Positions 45,389 to 54,260 of a stretch of DNA of 64,000 nt are shown piece by piece. This DNA comes from Pseudomonadota bacterium (GTDB lineage: Bacteria; Pseudomonadota; Gammaproteobacteria; Burkholderiales; Burkholderiaceae_C). Numbering within the stretch: position 1 is the stretch's first letter; each line of letters starts with the position of its first letter. The position numbers were made by a program, and so were the translations under genes. The stretch lies in contig CAUJHV010000051.1 in the NCBI GenBank assembly GCA_963205115.1, positions 62,001 to 126,000 on the forward strand, written 5' to 3'. Under the pieces are notes generated by a model that did not search any database, was not told where the DNA came from, and saw nothing but the letters and a program-made list of their open reading frames with translations.

Positions 45389-47458
45389 ATGACCACCCCC
45401 ACCCTGCAAAGCCTCATCGCCGACCGCTGGGTCGGCCACACCGCCGGCACGGCGCTGCACAGCGCCATCGACGGCCACGCCGTATTCCACACGCACGCCG
45501 AATCGCTGGACTTCGCCGAGGCCGTGTCGCACGCGCGCCGCGTGGGCCTGCCCAACCTGCTGAAGCTCGACTTCCAGGCGCGCGCCGCGCGGCTGAAGGC
45601 CCTGGCGGCCTACCTGATGGAGCACAAGGAAAAGCTCTACGCGATCTCGGCGCTCACCGGCGCCACGCGCGCGGACAGCTGGATCGACATCGAAGGCGGC
45701 TCCGGCACGCTGTTCGCGTATGCCGGCGTCGGCGCGGGCGAGCTGCCCTCGGGCAACGTCGTGCACGAAGGGCCCGTGGTGCCGCTGGGCAAGAAGGGCA
45801 CGTTCGCGGGCACGCACATCCTCGTGCCGCGCGGCGGCGTGGCGGTGCACATCAACGCCTTCAACTTCCCCGTGTGGGGCCTGCTGGAAAAGTTTGCGCC
45901 CTGCTTCCTGGCGGGCATGCCCTGCATCGGCAAGCCCGCCACGGCGACCAGCTACCTCACCGAGGCCTGCGTGCGGCTGATGCACGAGTCCGGCCTCTTG
46001 CCGCCCGGCGCGCTGCAACTGGTGATCGGCGGCACGGGCGACCTGCTCGACCGGCTGGAGGGTCAGGACGTCGTCACCTTCACCGGCTCGGCCGACACCG
46101 CCGCGCGGCTGCGTGCGCACCCGAACCTGATCGCCCGCTCGGTGCCCTTCAACGCCGAGGCCGATTCGCTCAATGCCGCCATCCTGGCGCCCGAGGTCAC
46201 GCCCGACGACGAGGAGTTCGACCTCTTCGTCAAGGAAGTGGCACGCGAGATGACCGTCAAGGCCGGCCAGAAGTGCACCGCGATCCGGCGCGCCATCGTG
46301 CCGCGTGCGCAACTGGACGCCGTGGCGCAGGCGCTGAGCGCCCGGCTGGCCAAGGTCGTCGTCGGCGACCCTGCCGTCGAGGGCGTGCGCATGGGCGCCC
46401 TGGCCTCGCGCGCGCAGCAGGCCGACGTGGCCGAACGCGTGGCGGCCCTGGCGCAGGGCGCCGAGCGCGTATGCGGTGGCGGTGTGCCGCAGGGGCTGGC
46501 CGCCGGACTCAGCGGCGGCGCCTTCTTCGCGCCCACGCTGTTCATCGCGCGTGACGCCGCCGGCAGCGCCGCGCACGATGTCGAAGCCTTCGGCCCGGTG
46601 GGCACGCTGATGGCGTATGACGACCTCGACGAAGCGATCGCGCTGGCCGCACGCGGCAAGGGCAGCCTGGTCAGCAGCCTCGTGACCCGCGACCCCGCGG
46701 TGGCCGCGCGCGTGGTGCCGGCCGCTGCCGCCTGGCACGGCCGCATCCACATCCTCGACCGCGAATCGGCCGGCGAATCCACCGGCCACGGCTCGCCGCT
46801 GCCCATGCTCAAGCACGGCGGCCCGGGCCGCGCCGGCGGTGGCGAAGAACTCGGCGGCATCCGCGCCGTCACGCACTACCTGCAGCGCACGGCCATCCAG
46901 GGTTCGCCCACGATGCTGGCCGCCGTCACCGGCGAATACGTGCGCGGCGCGCGTGTGCAGGAAGAAGCCCTGCATCCTTTCCGCAAGTGGTTCGACGAGC
47001 TGAACATCGGCGACTCGCTGCTGACGCACCGCCGCACGGTCAGCGAGGCCGACATCGTGGCCTTCGGCGGCATCAGCGGCGACTACTTCTACATGCACTT
47101 CGACGAAGTGGCCGCCAAGGACAGCCCCTTCGGCAAGCGCATCGCGCACGGCTATTTCGTGCTGTCGGCGGCGGCGGGCCTGTTCGTCAGCCCGGCCCAG
47201 GGCCCGGTGCTGGCCAACTACGGCCTGGACACGCTGCGCTTCGACAAGCCCGTGGGCATCGGCGACACCATCCGCGCCCGGCTGACCTGCAAGCGCAAGA
47301 CCGAGAAGGCCCCGCGCAAGGGCCAGCCGCCGCAGGGCGTGGTGGCCTGGGACGTGCAGGTGACCAACCAGAACGAAGAGCTGGTCGCCAGCTACGACAT
47401 CCTGACGATCGTGCTGAAGCGGCCGGCGGATGACGCGGGCGCCCCTGCCGCCCTGTAA
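45389..47458 (+). CDS. paaZ: PaaZ-type bifunctional aldehyde dehydrogenase/enoyl-CoA hydratase
   Basis: A 689-residue fusion used in aerobic phenylacetate degradation: the C-terminal MaoC-type hydratase opens the oxepin-CoA ring and the N-terminal dehydrogenase oxidises the resulting semialdehyde. The dehydrogenase domain (about 1-520) has Glu257 (FNAEADSLN) and nucleophile Cys296 (AGQKCTAIRR), one position from the Glu256/Cys295 pair of E. coli PaaZ. The hydratase domain (about 535-680) has Asp565 in GGISGDYFYMHFD and the following GYFVLSAAAGLF. An AGGAG ribosome site precedes the start. No other paa gene is in the window. The small membrane-protein gene follows after 19 bases. Confidence 0.95.
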   Translation: MTTPTLQSLIADRWVGHTAGTALHSAIDGHAVFHTHAESLDFAEAVSHARRVGLPNLLKLDFQARAARLKALAAYLMEHKEKLYAISALTGATRADSWIDIEGGSGTLFAYAGVGAGELPSGNVVHEGPVVPLGKKGTFAGTHILVPRGGVAVHINAFNFPVWGLLEKFAPCFLAGMPCIGKPATATSYLTEACVRLMHESGLLPPGALQLVIGGTGDLLDRLEGQDVVTFTGSADTAARLRAHPNLIARSVPFNAEADSLNAAILAPEVTPDDEEFDLFVKEVAREMTVKAGQKCTAIRRAIVPRAQLDAVAQALSARLAKVVVGDPAVEGVRMGALASRAQQADVAERVAALAQGAERVCGGGVPQGLAAGLSGGAFFAPTLFIARDAAGSAAHDVEAFGPVGTLMAYDDLDEAIALAARGKGSLVSSLVTRDPAVAARVVPAAAAWHGRIHILDRESAGESTGHGSPLPMLKHGGPGRAGGGEELGGIRAVTHYLQRTAIQGSPTMLAAVTGEYVRGARVQEEALHPFRKWFDELNIGDSLLTHRRTVSEADIVAFGGISGDYFYMHFDEVAAKDSPFGKRIAHGYFVLSAAAGLFVSPAQGPVLANYGLDTLRFDKPVGIGDTIRARLTCKRKTEKAPRKGQPPQGVVAWDVQVTNQNEELVASYDILTIVLKRPADDAGAPAAL

Positions 47459-47477
47459 AACTGCAACGGAGGAAAGA

Positions 47478-47855
47478 TTGAAGTTCCTGATCACCCTGGC
47501 GGTCGTCGTTGCGGCCGTGGTGCTGTTCGGATGGATCATCCTGCTGCCCTTCCGGCAGCGTGTGAAGAAGGACCTGCGGCGCAAGTCGCTGGCGGCGCTG
47601 GAGCAGTCGGTCTTCCGCTACGACTCGGCCTATTTCGAGATGATTGGCGCGGACCAGCCTACCGTTCAGGAATTCCGCGCGCTCGTCGAAGCCCGAGACC
47701 TCGAGGGCATCCGCAAACGCTGGTCGGCGCTGAGCCGGGACTTCCAGCGGCTGGAAGTGGCGCGCGGACACAAGGGCCGGCCAATGCTGCTCGACCACTA
47801 CCACTGGTACGAACTGGAGCTGGCCGAACTGCGCCGACGCTCCCGCTCGGCCTGA
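47478..47855 (+). CDS. Small single-span membrane protein, TTG start
   Basis: I do not recognise this 125-residue protein. It begins with one membrane segment (FLITLAVVVAAVVLFGWIIL, about 3-23) followed by a charged cytoplasmic domain rich in helix-forming residues (RRKSLAALEQSVFRYDSAYF, QEFRALVEARDLEGIRKRW). The TTG at 47478 is chosen because a strong GGAGG site lies five bases upstream; the ATG at 47430 would overlap paaZ and add a non-hydrophobic leader. Only 19 bases separate it from paaZ, so the two may be co-transcribed, but its function is unknown. Gene type and start are moderately sure. Confidence 0.75.
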   Translation: MKFLITLAVVVAAVVLFGWIILLPFRQRVKKDLRRKSLAALEQSVFRYDSAYFEMIGADQPTVQEFRALVEARDLEGIRKRWSALSRDFQRLEVARGHKGRPMLLDHYHWYELELAELRRRSRSA

Positions 47856-47913
47856 GCCCGCCAGCCACCGCGTGCCGCCAGCCGCGCGGTGCGACTGAGG
47901 TGCCGGTGGCCGC

Positions 47914-48480
47914 TCAACTCGATGGTTGGGGGTAGCGCACCTCGACGATCTCCAGCACCTCGACACCGCCGGGCGTCTGCAGTCGCACCTCGTCGCCCTC
48001 GCGCGCCTTCAGCAGCGCCCGCGCAATCGGCGAGATCCAGCTGACCTCGCCGTGCAGGTTGTCGGCCTCGTCGATGCCCTTGATGGTGATCGTGCGTTCT
48101 TCGCCCTTGGCATTGGCGTAGGTGACGGTGGCGCCGAAAAAGATCTGGGGGTTGCCGTGGTGCACCGACGGGTCGGCCACCTCGGCGATATCCAGCCGCT
48201 TGGTCAGGAAGCGGATGCGCCGGTCGATCTCGCGCAGGCGCTTCTTGCCGTAGAGGTAGTCGCCGTTTTCGCTGCGGTCGCCGTTCTTGGCGGCCCAGGA
48301 CACGGCCTCCACCACCTTCGGGCGTTCGCCATCGAGCAGCGTCATCAACTCTTCGCGCAGCCGCCGGTAACCCTGCGGCGTCATGTAGTTGCGCGTGCCC
48401 GCCGGCAGCGGCGGCAGGCCGGGAACGCCATCGTCGTCGTCGTCGGCGTTGTCGGTTTCGCGGGTGAAGGCCTTGCTCAT
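47914..48480 (-). CDS. greB: Transcript cleavage factor GreB
   Basis: A 188-residue factor that restarts backtracked RNA polymerase by stimulating cleavage of the RNA 3' end. The coiled-coil finger (TPQGYRRLREELMTLLDGER through ENGDYLYGKKRLREIDRRI, about 32-95) carries the acidic tip residues, and the C-terminal FKBP-like part contains FFGATVTYANAKGEE and ISPIARALLKAREGDEV. The start at 48480 (MSKAFTRETDN) is the usual one; an Asp-rich stretch (residues 12-16) follows it. It lies 79 bases downstream of the LytTR regulator stop on the same strand. Confidence 0.95.
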   Translation of the reverse strand: MSKAFTRETDNADDDDDGVPGLPPLPAGTRNYMTPQGYRRLREELMTLLDGERPKVVEAVSWAAKNGDRSENGDYLYGKKRLREIDRRIRFLTKRLDIAEVADPSVHHGNPQIFFGATVTYANAKGEERTITIKGIDEADNLHGEVSWISPIARALLKAREGDEVRLQTPGGVEVLEIVEVRYPQPSS

Positions 48481-48559
48481 CGGGTGGGAGATTGTGGCGC
48501 GGATGGGCAGGCTCGGGTCGCGCGCGGGGACACCTGCGGAGCGCGCGGCTGCGGGCACA

Positions 48560-49345
48560 TCAGTTCGCTCCCAGCGCCGCCCGCACCGCCGGCAGCAGCC
48601 GGCGCGACACCGGCACCCAGACGTCCGCCGGCGCCACGCGCACGGCCCAGCCGTCGTCGGCGGCTTCGTCGCCGCGCAGCGACGGCCGGCCCAGTTCGCG
48701 CACGGCCCGTCGCGCCACCAGCGCGCTGCGGTGCACGCGCAGGAAGCCCGGGCCGAGCCGCGTCTGCAGTTCCGCCAGGCTCAGATCCAGCGTGTAATCG
48801 CGCACCGCGGTGCTCAGCGTCACCTGCTTGTCGCCGGCGCGGGCCATCGTCACTTCTGCGATCGGGATGCGCAGCGTGCGCTGACGTTCGACCACATGCA
48901 ACCAGCCGGCAGACTCGGCTGCTGGCGCCGGCAGCGCTTCAGCCGCGGCCGGACGTGCGGCTCGCGCCGCCACGCGCCGCAGCGCCTGCTGCAGCCGCTC
49001 GCGCGGCACGGGCTTGGTCAGGTAGTCCACCGCTTCCAGCTCGAAGGCCTTCAGCGCATGACTGGCGTGCGCGGTGACGAAGATCACCGCCGGCGCATCG
49101 GGCATCGCACGCAGCGCCTGCGCCAGCTGAAGGCCGTCGCTGCCGGGCAGCTGGATGTCCAGCAGCAGCGCGTCACAGGGCCGCTGGCGCAACGCCTCCA
49201 GCGCCTGCAGCGCGTGGCCGGCTTCACCGATGACCTCGGCCGCGGGCTCGGCACATTGCTCGACCAGGTGGCGCAGCCGCAGCCGCGCCAGCGGCTCGTC
49301 GTCGACGATCAGCAGCCGCAGGGGCGCGTTCGGTGTCATCGCCAT
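48560..49345 (-). CDS. LytTR-family response regulator (AlgR-like)
   Basis: A 261-residue regulator. The receiver has the acidic pair (VDDEPLARLRLRHLV, about 14-15), phosphoacceptor Asp (LLLDIQLPGSDG, about 63), Thr (VTAHAS) and Lys (YLTKPV). The C-terminal LytTR DNA-binding domain (about 150-250) includes VTMARAGDKQVTLSTAVRDY and FLRVHRSALVARRAVREL. Its partner kinase gene lies 22 bases upstream. Pairs of this type control alginate, pilus or cell-wall functions in other bacteria; the target here is unknown. Confidence 0.93.
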   Translation of the reverse strand: MAMTPNAPLRLLIVDDEPLARLRLRHLVEQCAEPAAEVIGEAGHALQALEALRQRPCDALLLDIQLPGSDGLQLAQALRAMPDAPAVIFVTAHASHALKAFELEAVDYLTKPVPRERLQQALRRVAARAARPAAAEALPAPAAESAGWLHVVERQRTLRIPIAEVTMARAGDKQVTLSTAVRDYTLDLSLAELQTRLGPGFLRVHRSALVARRAVRELGRPSLRGDEAADDGWAVRVAPADVWVPVSRRLLPAVRAALGAN

Positions 49346-49367
49346 CGCCCGCGCATGCCCCGCACGC

Positions 49368-50510
49368 TCACAAGGGCACCGTCAGGCGCGCCACGAAACA
49401 CGGGCCGTCCGGCCCGTCCTGCGGCCCGGCTTCGCAGTGTGCGGCCAGGTCGTGCAGCAGGCGCAGGCGCTCGTCCACGTTGGCCAGCGCGATGCCGCTG
49501 CCCGGTGCCGACGCCACGGCCGGCAGGCTGTTGATGACTTCCAGCTCCACGCAGCCGGCACGCAGCCGCGCGCGGATCTGCAGATCACCACCATCCAGCG
49601 CCGGCTCCACGCCATGCTTGACCGCGTTTTCCACCAACGGCTGCAGCACCAGCGGCGGCACACGCGCCGGCGTGGTGGCGGGCTCGATCGCCCATTGCAC
49701 GCGCAGGCGGTCGCCGAAACGCACCTGTTCGATGTCCAGATAGCGCCGCGCGAGTTCGATCTCCTCGCCCAGGCTCACGGCGCTGCCGGTTTCCGCCATC
49801 GCCTGGCGGAACAGCACACTCAAGTCTTCCAGCACACGCTCGGCGCGGTCGGGATCCACACGCACCAGCGCCAGCGCCGCATTCAGCGCGTTGAACAGGA
49901 AGTGCGGGCGGATGCGCGATTGCAATTCGGCCAGCCGCGCGCGTGTCTGCGCGGGGTCCACGCGCCGTGCGCGCTGATCGACCCAGGTCAGCACCGCCAG
50001 CGCGGCCAGCGCGCCCGCCAGCGCGGCACCGGCCGCCGCACGCAGGCCGCCGGGCGCCAGGCCCGCCCAGGCCGGCACGGCCCAGCCCAGCAGGCCACAC
50101 AGCGCACCGGCCACTGCCAGCGCCGCTTGACGGGCCCACGGGTTCGCGGGCAGCAGGCGACGTGCCGCGCAGGCCGTGCCCAGCCAGGCCAGCGTGGCCA
50201 GCAGCAGCCCGAAGGCCGTCGTGGCCTGCGCCGACCACCAGCCACCCGCGGGCGCCAGCAGCAGCACCGCGGCGGCGCCCACGGCCTGCAGCGCCAGCAC
50301 CACCCGAAGCACCAGGGCTGGGCTGCAGAACACCTCGGCATCCGCGCCGCCGGTTGTCGCACCGGGCACACCGGACGCCACCGTCTGGCGGGATGACGGC
50401 GCGCGGGCCGTGGGGCCGGCCGGTGAGGGTCCCGATGGAGGGGCCGCGGGATCGACGGGGGACATGGGAGGCGGTGGCGGGGTCCTGCGCACGCGAGAAG
50501 GCTGTTGCAA
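49368..50510 (-). CDS. LytS/AlgZ-like membrane histidine kinase
   Basis: A kinase of 380 residues from the Met at 50510, or 365 from that at 50465; the leader is Pro/Ser/Ala-rich either way. About four membrane segments lie between residues 65 and 175 (VLRVVLALQAVGAAAVLLLA, FGLLLATLAWLGTA, and two more). The His_kinase domain has IRPHFLFNALNAALALVRVD with the phospho-His, and an ATPase domain with VLQPLVENAVKHG and SGIALANVDERLRLL. It pairs with the regulator encoded next to it and is divergent from argH 56 bases away (102 from the inner start). Confidence 0.92.
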   Translation of the reverse strand: MQQPSRVRRTPPPPPMSPVDPAAPPSGPSPAGPTARAPSSRQTVASGVPGATTGGADAEVFCSPALVLRVVLALQAVGAAAVLLLAPAGGWWSAQATTAFGLLLATLAWLGTACAARRLLPANPWARQAALAVAGALCGLLGWAVPAWAGLAPGGLRAAAGAALAGALAALAVLTWVDQRARRVDPAQTRARLAELQSRIRPHFLFNALNAALALVRVDPDRAERVLEDLSVLFRQAMAETGSAVSLGEEIELARRYLDIEQVRFGDRLRVQWAIEPATTPARVPPLVLQPLVENAVKHGVEPALDGGDLQIRARLRAGCVELEVINSLPAVASAPGSGIALANVDERLRLLHDLAAHCEAGPQDGPDGPCFVARLTVPL

Positions 50511-50566
50511 TGCCCCAGAGGGCCGCCACCGATAATACGAAGTTCCTTCGAGCCCTCCTCCCGCCC

Positions 50567-51976
50567 ATGTCCAGCCAACCCTCCGCCGACCCCCTGGCCA
50601 ACAAGGCCCAGGCCTGGTCCGCCTTGTTTACCGAGCCCATGAGCGAGCTCGTGCAGCGCTACACCGCCAGCGTCGGCTTCGACAAACGCCTGTGGCGCGC
50701 CGATATCGACGGCAGCCTCGCGCACGCCCGCATGCTGGCCGTGCAGGGCATCATCGCCGCCCAGGACCTGGCCGACATCGAGCGCGGCATGGCGCAGATC
50801 GTCTCGGAGATCGAGTCCGGCGCCTTCACCTGGAAGCTCGAGCTGGAGGACGTGCACCTCAACATCGAGGCGCGGCTGACCGCGCTGGTGGGCGACGCCG
50901 GCAAGCGGCTGCACACCGGCCGCTCGCGCAACGACCAGGTCGCCACCGACGTGCGCCTGTGGCTGCGCGGCGAGATCGACGGGCTGTCCGCGCTGCTGGC
51001 CGACATGCAGCGCGCGCTGGTGAACGTGGCCGCCGAACACACCGAAACCGTCATGCCCGGTTTCACGCACCTGCAGGTGGCGCAGCCGGTGAGCTTTGCG
51101 CACCACCTGCTGGCCTACGTGGAGATGTTCAGCCGCGACGCCGAGCGCCTGGCCGACGTGCGCAAACGCACCAACCGCCTGCCGCTGGGCGCGGCCGCGC
51201 TGGCCGGCACCAGCTACCCGCTGGACCGCGAAGCGGTGGCGCAATCGCTGGGATTCGACGGCGTGTGCCGCAACAGCCTGGATGCCGTGAGCGACCGCGA
51301 TTTCGCGCTGGAATTCAGCGCCTGCGCGTCGATCTGCATGGTGCACGTCTCGCGCCTGGCCGAGGAACTCGTGCTGTGGATGAGCCAGAACTTCGGCTTC
51401 ATCGACCTGGCCGACCGCTACTGCACCGGCTCGTCGATCATGCCGCAAAAGCGCAACCCCGACGTGGCCGAGCTGGCGCGCGGCAAGAGCGGCCGCGTGA
51501 TCGGCCATCTCATGGGCCTGCTCACCTTGATGAAGGGTCAGCCGCTGACCTACAACAAGGACAACCAGGAAGACAAGGAACCGCTGTTCGACACCGTCGA
51601 TACGCTGCGCGACACGCTGCGCATCATGGCGGAGATGGTCGGCGGCATCCGCGTCAAGGCCGCGGCGATGGAAGCGGCTGCGTTGAAAGGTTATGCCACC
51701 GCCACCGACCTGGCCGACTACCTCGTCAAGAAGGGCCTGCCCTTCCGCGATGCGCACGAGGCCGTGGCGCACGCCGTGAAGATCGCCATCCAGCAGGGTG
51801 TGGACCTCTCGCAGCTGCCGCTGGCCACGCTGCAGGGCTTCAACCCCGCCATCGGCGAGGATGTCTTCGAGGTGCTGTCGCTGCGCGGCGCGCTGCATGC
51901 CCGCCAGGTGATCGGCGGCACCGCGCCGGTGCGTGTGCGCGAGGCGATCGAGGCGCACCTGCTGCGGCTTGGGTGA
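50567..51976 (+). CDS. argH: Argininosuccinate lyase
   Basis: A 469-residue cytoplasmic enzyme for the last step of arginine synthesis, splitting argininosuccinate into arginine and fumarate. Family landmarks are in order: TGRSRNDQVATDVRLWLR (about 115-132), FTHLQVAQPVSFAHHLLAY (about 165-183), CTGSSIMPQKRNPDVAELAR (the signature loop with catalytic Ser, about 287-306) and QPLTYNKDNQEDKEPLFDT. The start at 50567 (MSSQPSADPLANKAQAW) fits the family length. Confidence 0.97.
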   Translation: MSSQPSADPLANKAQAWSALFTEPMSELVQRYTASVGFDKRLWRADIDGSLAHARMLAVQGIIAAQDLADIERGMAQIVSEIESGAFTWKLELEDVHLNIEARLTALVGDAGKRLHTGRSRNDQVATDVRLWLRGEIDGLSALLADMQRALVNVAAEHTETVMPGFTHLQVAQPVSFAHHLLAYVEMFSRDAERLADVRKRTNRLPLGAAALAGTSYPLDREAVAQSLGFDGVCRNSLDAVSDRDFALEFSACASICMVHVSRLAEELVLWMSQNFGFIDLADRYCTGSSIMPQKRNPDVAELARGKSGRVIGHLMGLLTLMKGQPLTYNKDNQEDKEPLFDTVDTLRDTLRIMAEMVGGIRVKAAAMEAAALKGYATATDLADYLVKKGLPFRDAHEAVAHAVKIAIQQGVDLSQLPLATLQGFNPAIGEDVFEVLSLRGALHARQVIGGTAPVRVREAIEAHLLRLG

Positions 51977-52062
51977 ACCCTTCGGCCGTTCTTGGGGTTC
52001 AATGGCGCCTTCGGTTGCGAGAAGCGCCGACGTGTGTGGCGCATCTACGGCACAACCGGCAG

Positions 52063-53340
52063 CTACTTCCGATCAGCCGTGCCCGGCGATGCTGGCTTGG
52101 CCGGCAGCGGCTTCGCCGCCGGCTTGACTTCTTTCGAACTCGCCGCTTTGACCGTCGACCTAAGCTGCTCGCACGGGAGTCCCTGAACCTTTTTCATGTA
52201 GTTCGCTTTCCGGTCCGCGGTCGGCGAATGCGTGCCCTTGGTCAGGCCAGACTGCTGACTGATCTGCTCGTAAGACGTCCATGCTGCACAGGTGTCGACC
52301 TTTGCGGCACGAAGCCAAGTCACGGTGCACGCATCAGCCTCGAGTTCTTGCTCATCAGTGAATTTCAGGTCCATCTTTCGGTATTCCTCAGCAAGCTGCT
52401 GGAGCGTGGTTCCAGCCTGCAAAAATGTCTTGAGCGACTCCCAGGGGTTGGCTCCGAAGCCCATCGACGTGGGTGACACCAGTGGCTTGAGAATCGTTTG
52501 GGCGAGCTTCCAGCCAGTCGGCGTCAACAATAGGCGTGCCTGCAGCTGTTTGACGCGGTGTCGCTTGTAGATGTGGGACATCTCGTGGGCCATGACGAAG
52601 TGCTGGGCATGCCCGCTGGACTCCATCAGTCCCATGTACTGCACCCCGACTTGGATGACGGCCCCCATCTGCGCCCAGGCACCATCCGGAACATCTTTTT
52701 CGACGTCCAGCCGGATGTTTTCCGGGAAGTCCGTCGTGTGCGCCTTCAGCGCGTCCAGACGCTTCTCGAGCAGCTTCTTGCTGTCCACGTCGAAATCGTC
52801 CAGTTCGCTGCGCTGTCCACCCAGGCCGCCGACCGTGCGCATGATCGCGGACTCCAGTTCAACTGGAATCCATACCGTCCCGTAGGCCAGCAACTTCAAC
52901 AGCTTGCGCTCCGCGGGCGACGGCTTTGCCGTATCGAATTCACTCGATAGAAGCCTTGCCACGTGAAACTGGGCCGAGGCGCCGCCCCACTCCACCAGCT
53001 TCTCCACAATATTGAATTTCTCCCGCGGCCGCTTGCACTCACGGTCGGGCAGCAGTTCGAGCTCTGCAGCCTTGCTCAAGACGAGCGGCTCAACCACACC
53101 AACTCTCGGCGTGCCGTGGGCACCAGGCGTGCTGGGCTTGACGCTGCCCGCTGCTGCCGGCGCGCTTTCGGAAGGACCCGCACTGGTCGGAGGCAGCGTC
53201 TTGCTCAAGTCTCCCAGCATCGCAAGTGGCGTTCCGCCGGTCGCCACGCATCCGGTCAGTGCCCACGCGAAGAGCCCAGCGCCCAGAACACGGCCCATCA
53301 GCGCGAAGCGGCGTCCCTGTGGTTCAAACGATCGGCTCAT
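52063..53340 (-). CDS. M48 family metalloprotease lipoprotein
   Basis: A 425-residue outer-envelope protease. The start at 53340 overlaps the stop of the upstream gene (ATGA) and opens a lipoprotein signal (ALTGC, Cys near 31). A Pro/Ser/Ala-rich stretch (about 45-80) precedes the domain. The zinc site is HEMSH (His252, Glu253, His256) with the third ligand Glu in ELEADACT. Family members such as BepA and LoiP trim or assemble outer-membrane proteins. The C-terminal tail is Lys/Ala/Pro-rich. It is the last gene of a three-gene unit with the proteins encoded at 53337 and 54261 and has more A/T in its codons than argH beside it. Confidence 0.88.
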   Translation of the reverse strand: MSRSFEPQGRRFALMGRVLGAGLFAWALTGCVATGGTPLAMLGDLSKTLPPTSAGPSESAPAAAGSVKPSTPGAHGTPRVGVVEPLVLSKAAELELLPDRECKRPREKFNIVEKLVEWGGASAQFHVARLLSSEFDTAKPSPAERKLLKLLAYGTVWIPVELESAIMRTVGGLGGQRSELDDFDVDSKKLLEKRLDALKAHTTDFPENIRLDVEKDVPDGAWAQMGAVIQVGVQYMGLMESSGHAQHFVMAHEMSHIYKRHRVKQLQARLLLTPTGWKLAQTILKPLVSPTSMGFGANPWESLKTFLQAGTTLQQLAEEYRKMDLKFTDEQELEADACTVTWLRAAKVDTCAAWTSYEQISQQSGLTKGTHSPTADRKANYMKKVQGLPCEQLRSTVKAASSKEVKPAAKPLPAKPASPGTADRK

Positions 53341-54230
53341 GGCTCGTTCCCCCTGCTCCATTGGTAAAGGTCCCAGTCCAATCCGTTGCGATGGAATAGT
53401 TCGACGCGCACCTCGTCCACGTCCCTACCCTGCGCAGCGGCTTGCGCGAGCCTGTCGCGCATGCCCTTGACCGCATTGCTCGACAAGGTGCCGAACTCGC
53501 CGCTGGCGACTTGCCGACCCTGGGTGTCGCGCAGGACATATCCGAACACGCCGGCCTCATCGATGGCCGTCGCATCGATGCGCACCCTTCCATTGGCCAC
53601 GGGCGCGCTGAAGCGTGCTGCGGCCGTGAGATTGGCCGATCGGATCGTGGTGATGACAAGCTCCCCCTGGAGAGTCGGCTGTGTCAGGCGCCAGGTCCAA
53701 GGGCCTGCAGGAGGTACGACGCGGCCGCAGGGCAGGCCCAGCGCGCAGGGGTCCCCTTCGCCGGCCGGCGCGGCCACACGTCCGTCGATGCCGTGCCCGC
53801 CCTGCTGCAGGCGAACACCCGCCATCTTCTTCTGTTGGCAGTCAGGGTCGCCCAAACTGCAGGGATCCGGTGGGAATGCGGCCAGCACCTGCCCGACCGG
53901 CCGTCTGGAATCGATCGGCGTCACGAACGGCACACCGCTGCGCAGATAGGACAGCTTTGCAATTCCCTCGGTCAGCCTGATCTCCAGGCAGGGCTCGGCT
54001 CGCACTCTCTCCTTGCCCAGCGGAACGCGGCCACCGGATTTGGTCGCCGCGCTGCCCAGGCATCCGGCCTCCAGGCAGACGACAACGCAGGCGACATCCG
54101 GCGCTGGCGCCGCCCAACCCGCGGCCGTACCGCATGCCCAGGCAAACCCGATTACTTGACGAATGCACTGGTCGACACGCAGCGGCCGCCTTGCGGCGCC
54201 GAGCGATGCCCCATCGAAACCGCTTCTCAT
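53337..54230 (-). CDS. Cys-rich exported protein of unknown function
   Basis: I do not recognise this 297-residue protein. The first 45 residues include a hydrophobic stretch (VIGFAWACGTAAGWAAPAPD) that could be a signal peptide, with a long basic leader, so a shorter start is possible. Cys residues recur at even spacing (ACVVVCLEAGC, PCLE, PCSLGDPDCQQ, PCALGLPCG), suggesting disulphides and export. The C-terminal half is a different, Cys-poor domain (ITTIRSANLTAAARFSAP, VFGYVLRDTQGRQVASGEFG). It is overlapped by the M48 gene (four bases) and starts 30 bases after the CHASE2-like gene, so it likely acts with both. Confidence 0.7.
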   Translation of the reverse strand: MRSGFDGASLGAARRPLRVDQCIRQVIGFAWACGTAAGWAAPAPDVACVVVCLEAGCLGSAATKSGGRVPLGKERVRAEPCLEIRLTEGIAKLSYLRSGVPFVTPIDSRRPVGQVLAAFPPDPCSLGDPDCQQKKMAGVRLQQGGHGIDGRVAAPAGEGDPCALGLPCGRVVPPAGPWTWRLTQPTLQGELVITTIRSANLTAAARFSAPVANGRVRIDATAIDEAGVFGYVLRDTQGRQVASGEFGTLSSNAVKGMRDRLAQAAAQGRDVDEVRVELFHRNGLDWDLYQWSRGNEP

Positions 54231-54260
54231 CCTTCGCTCCTCCTGACTCCTTTGCCCAGC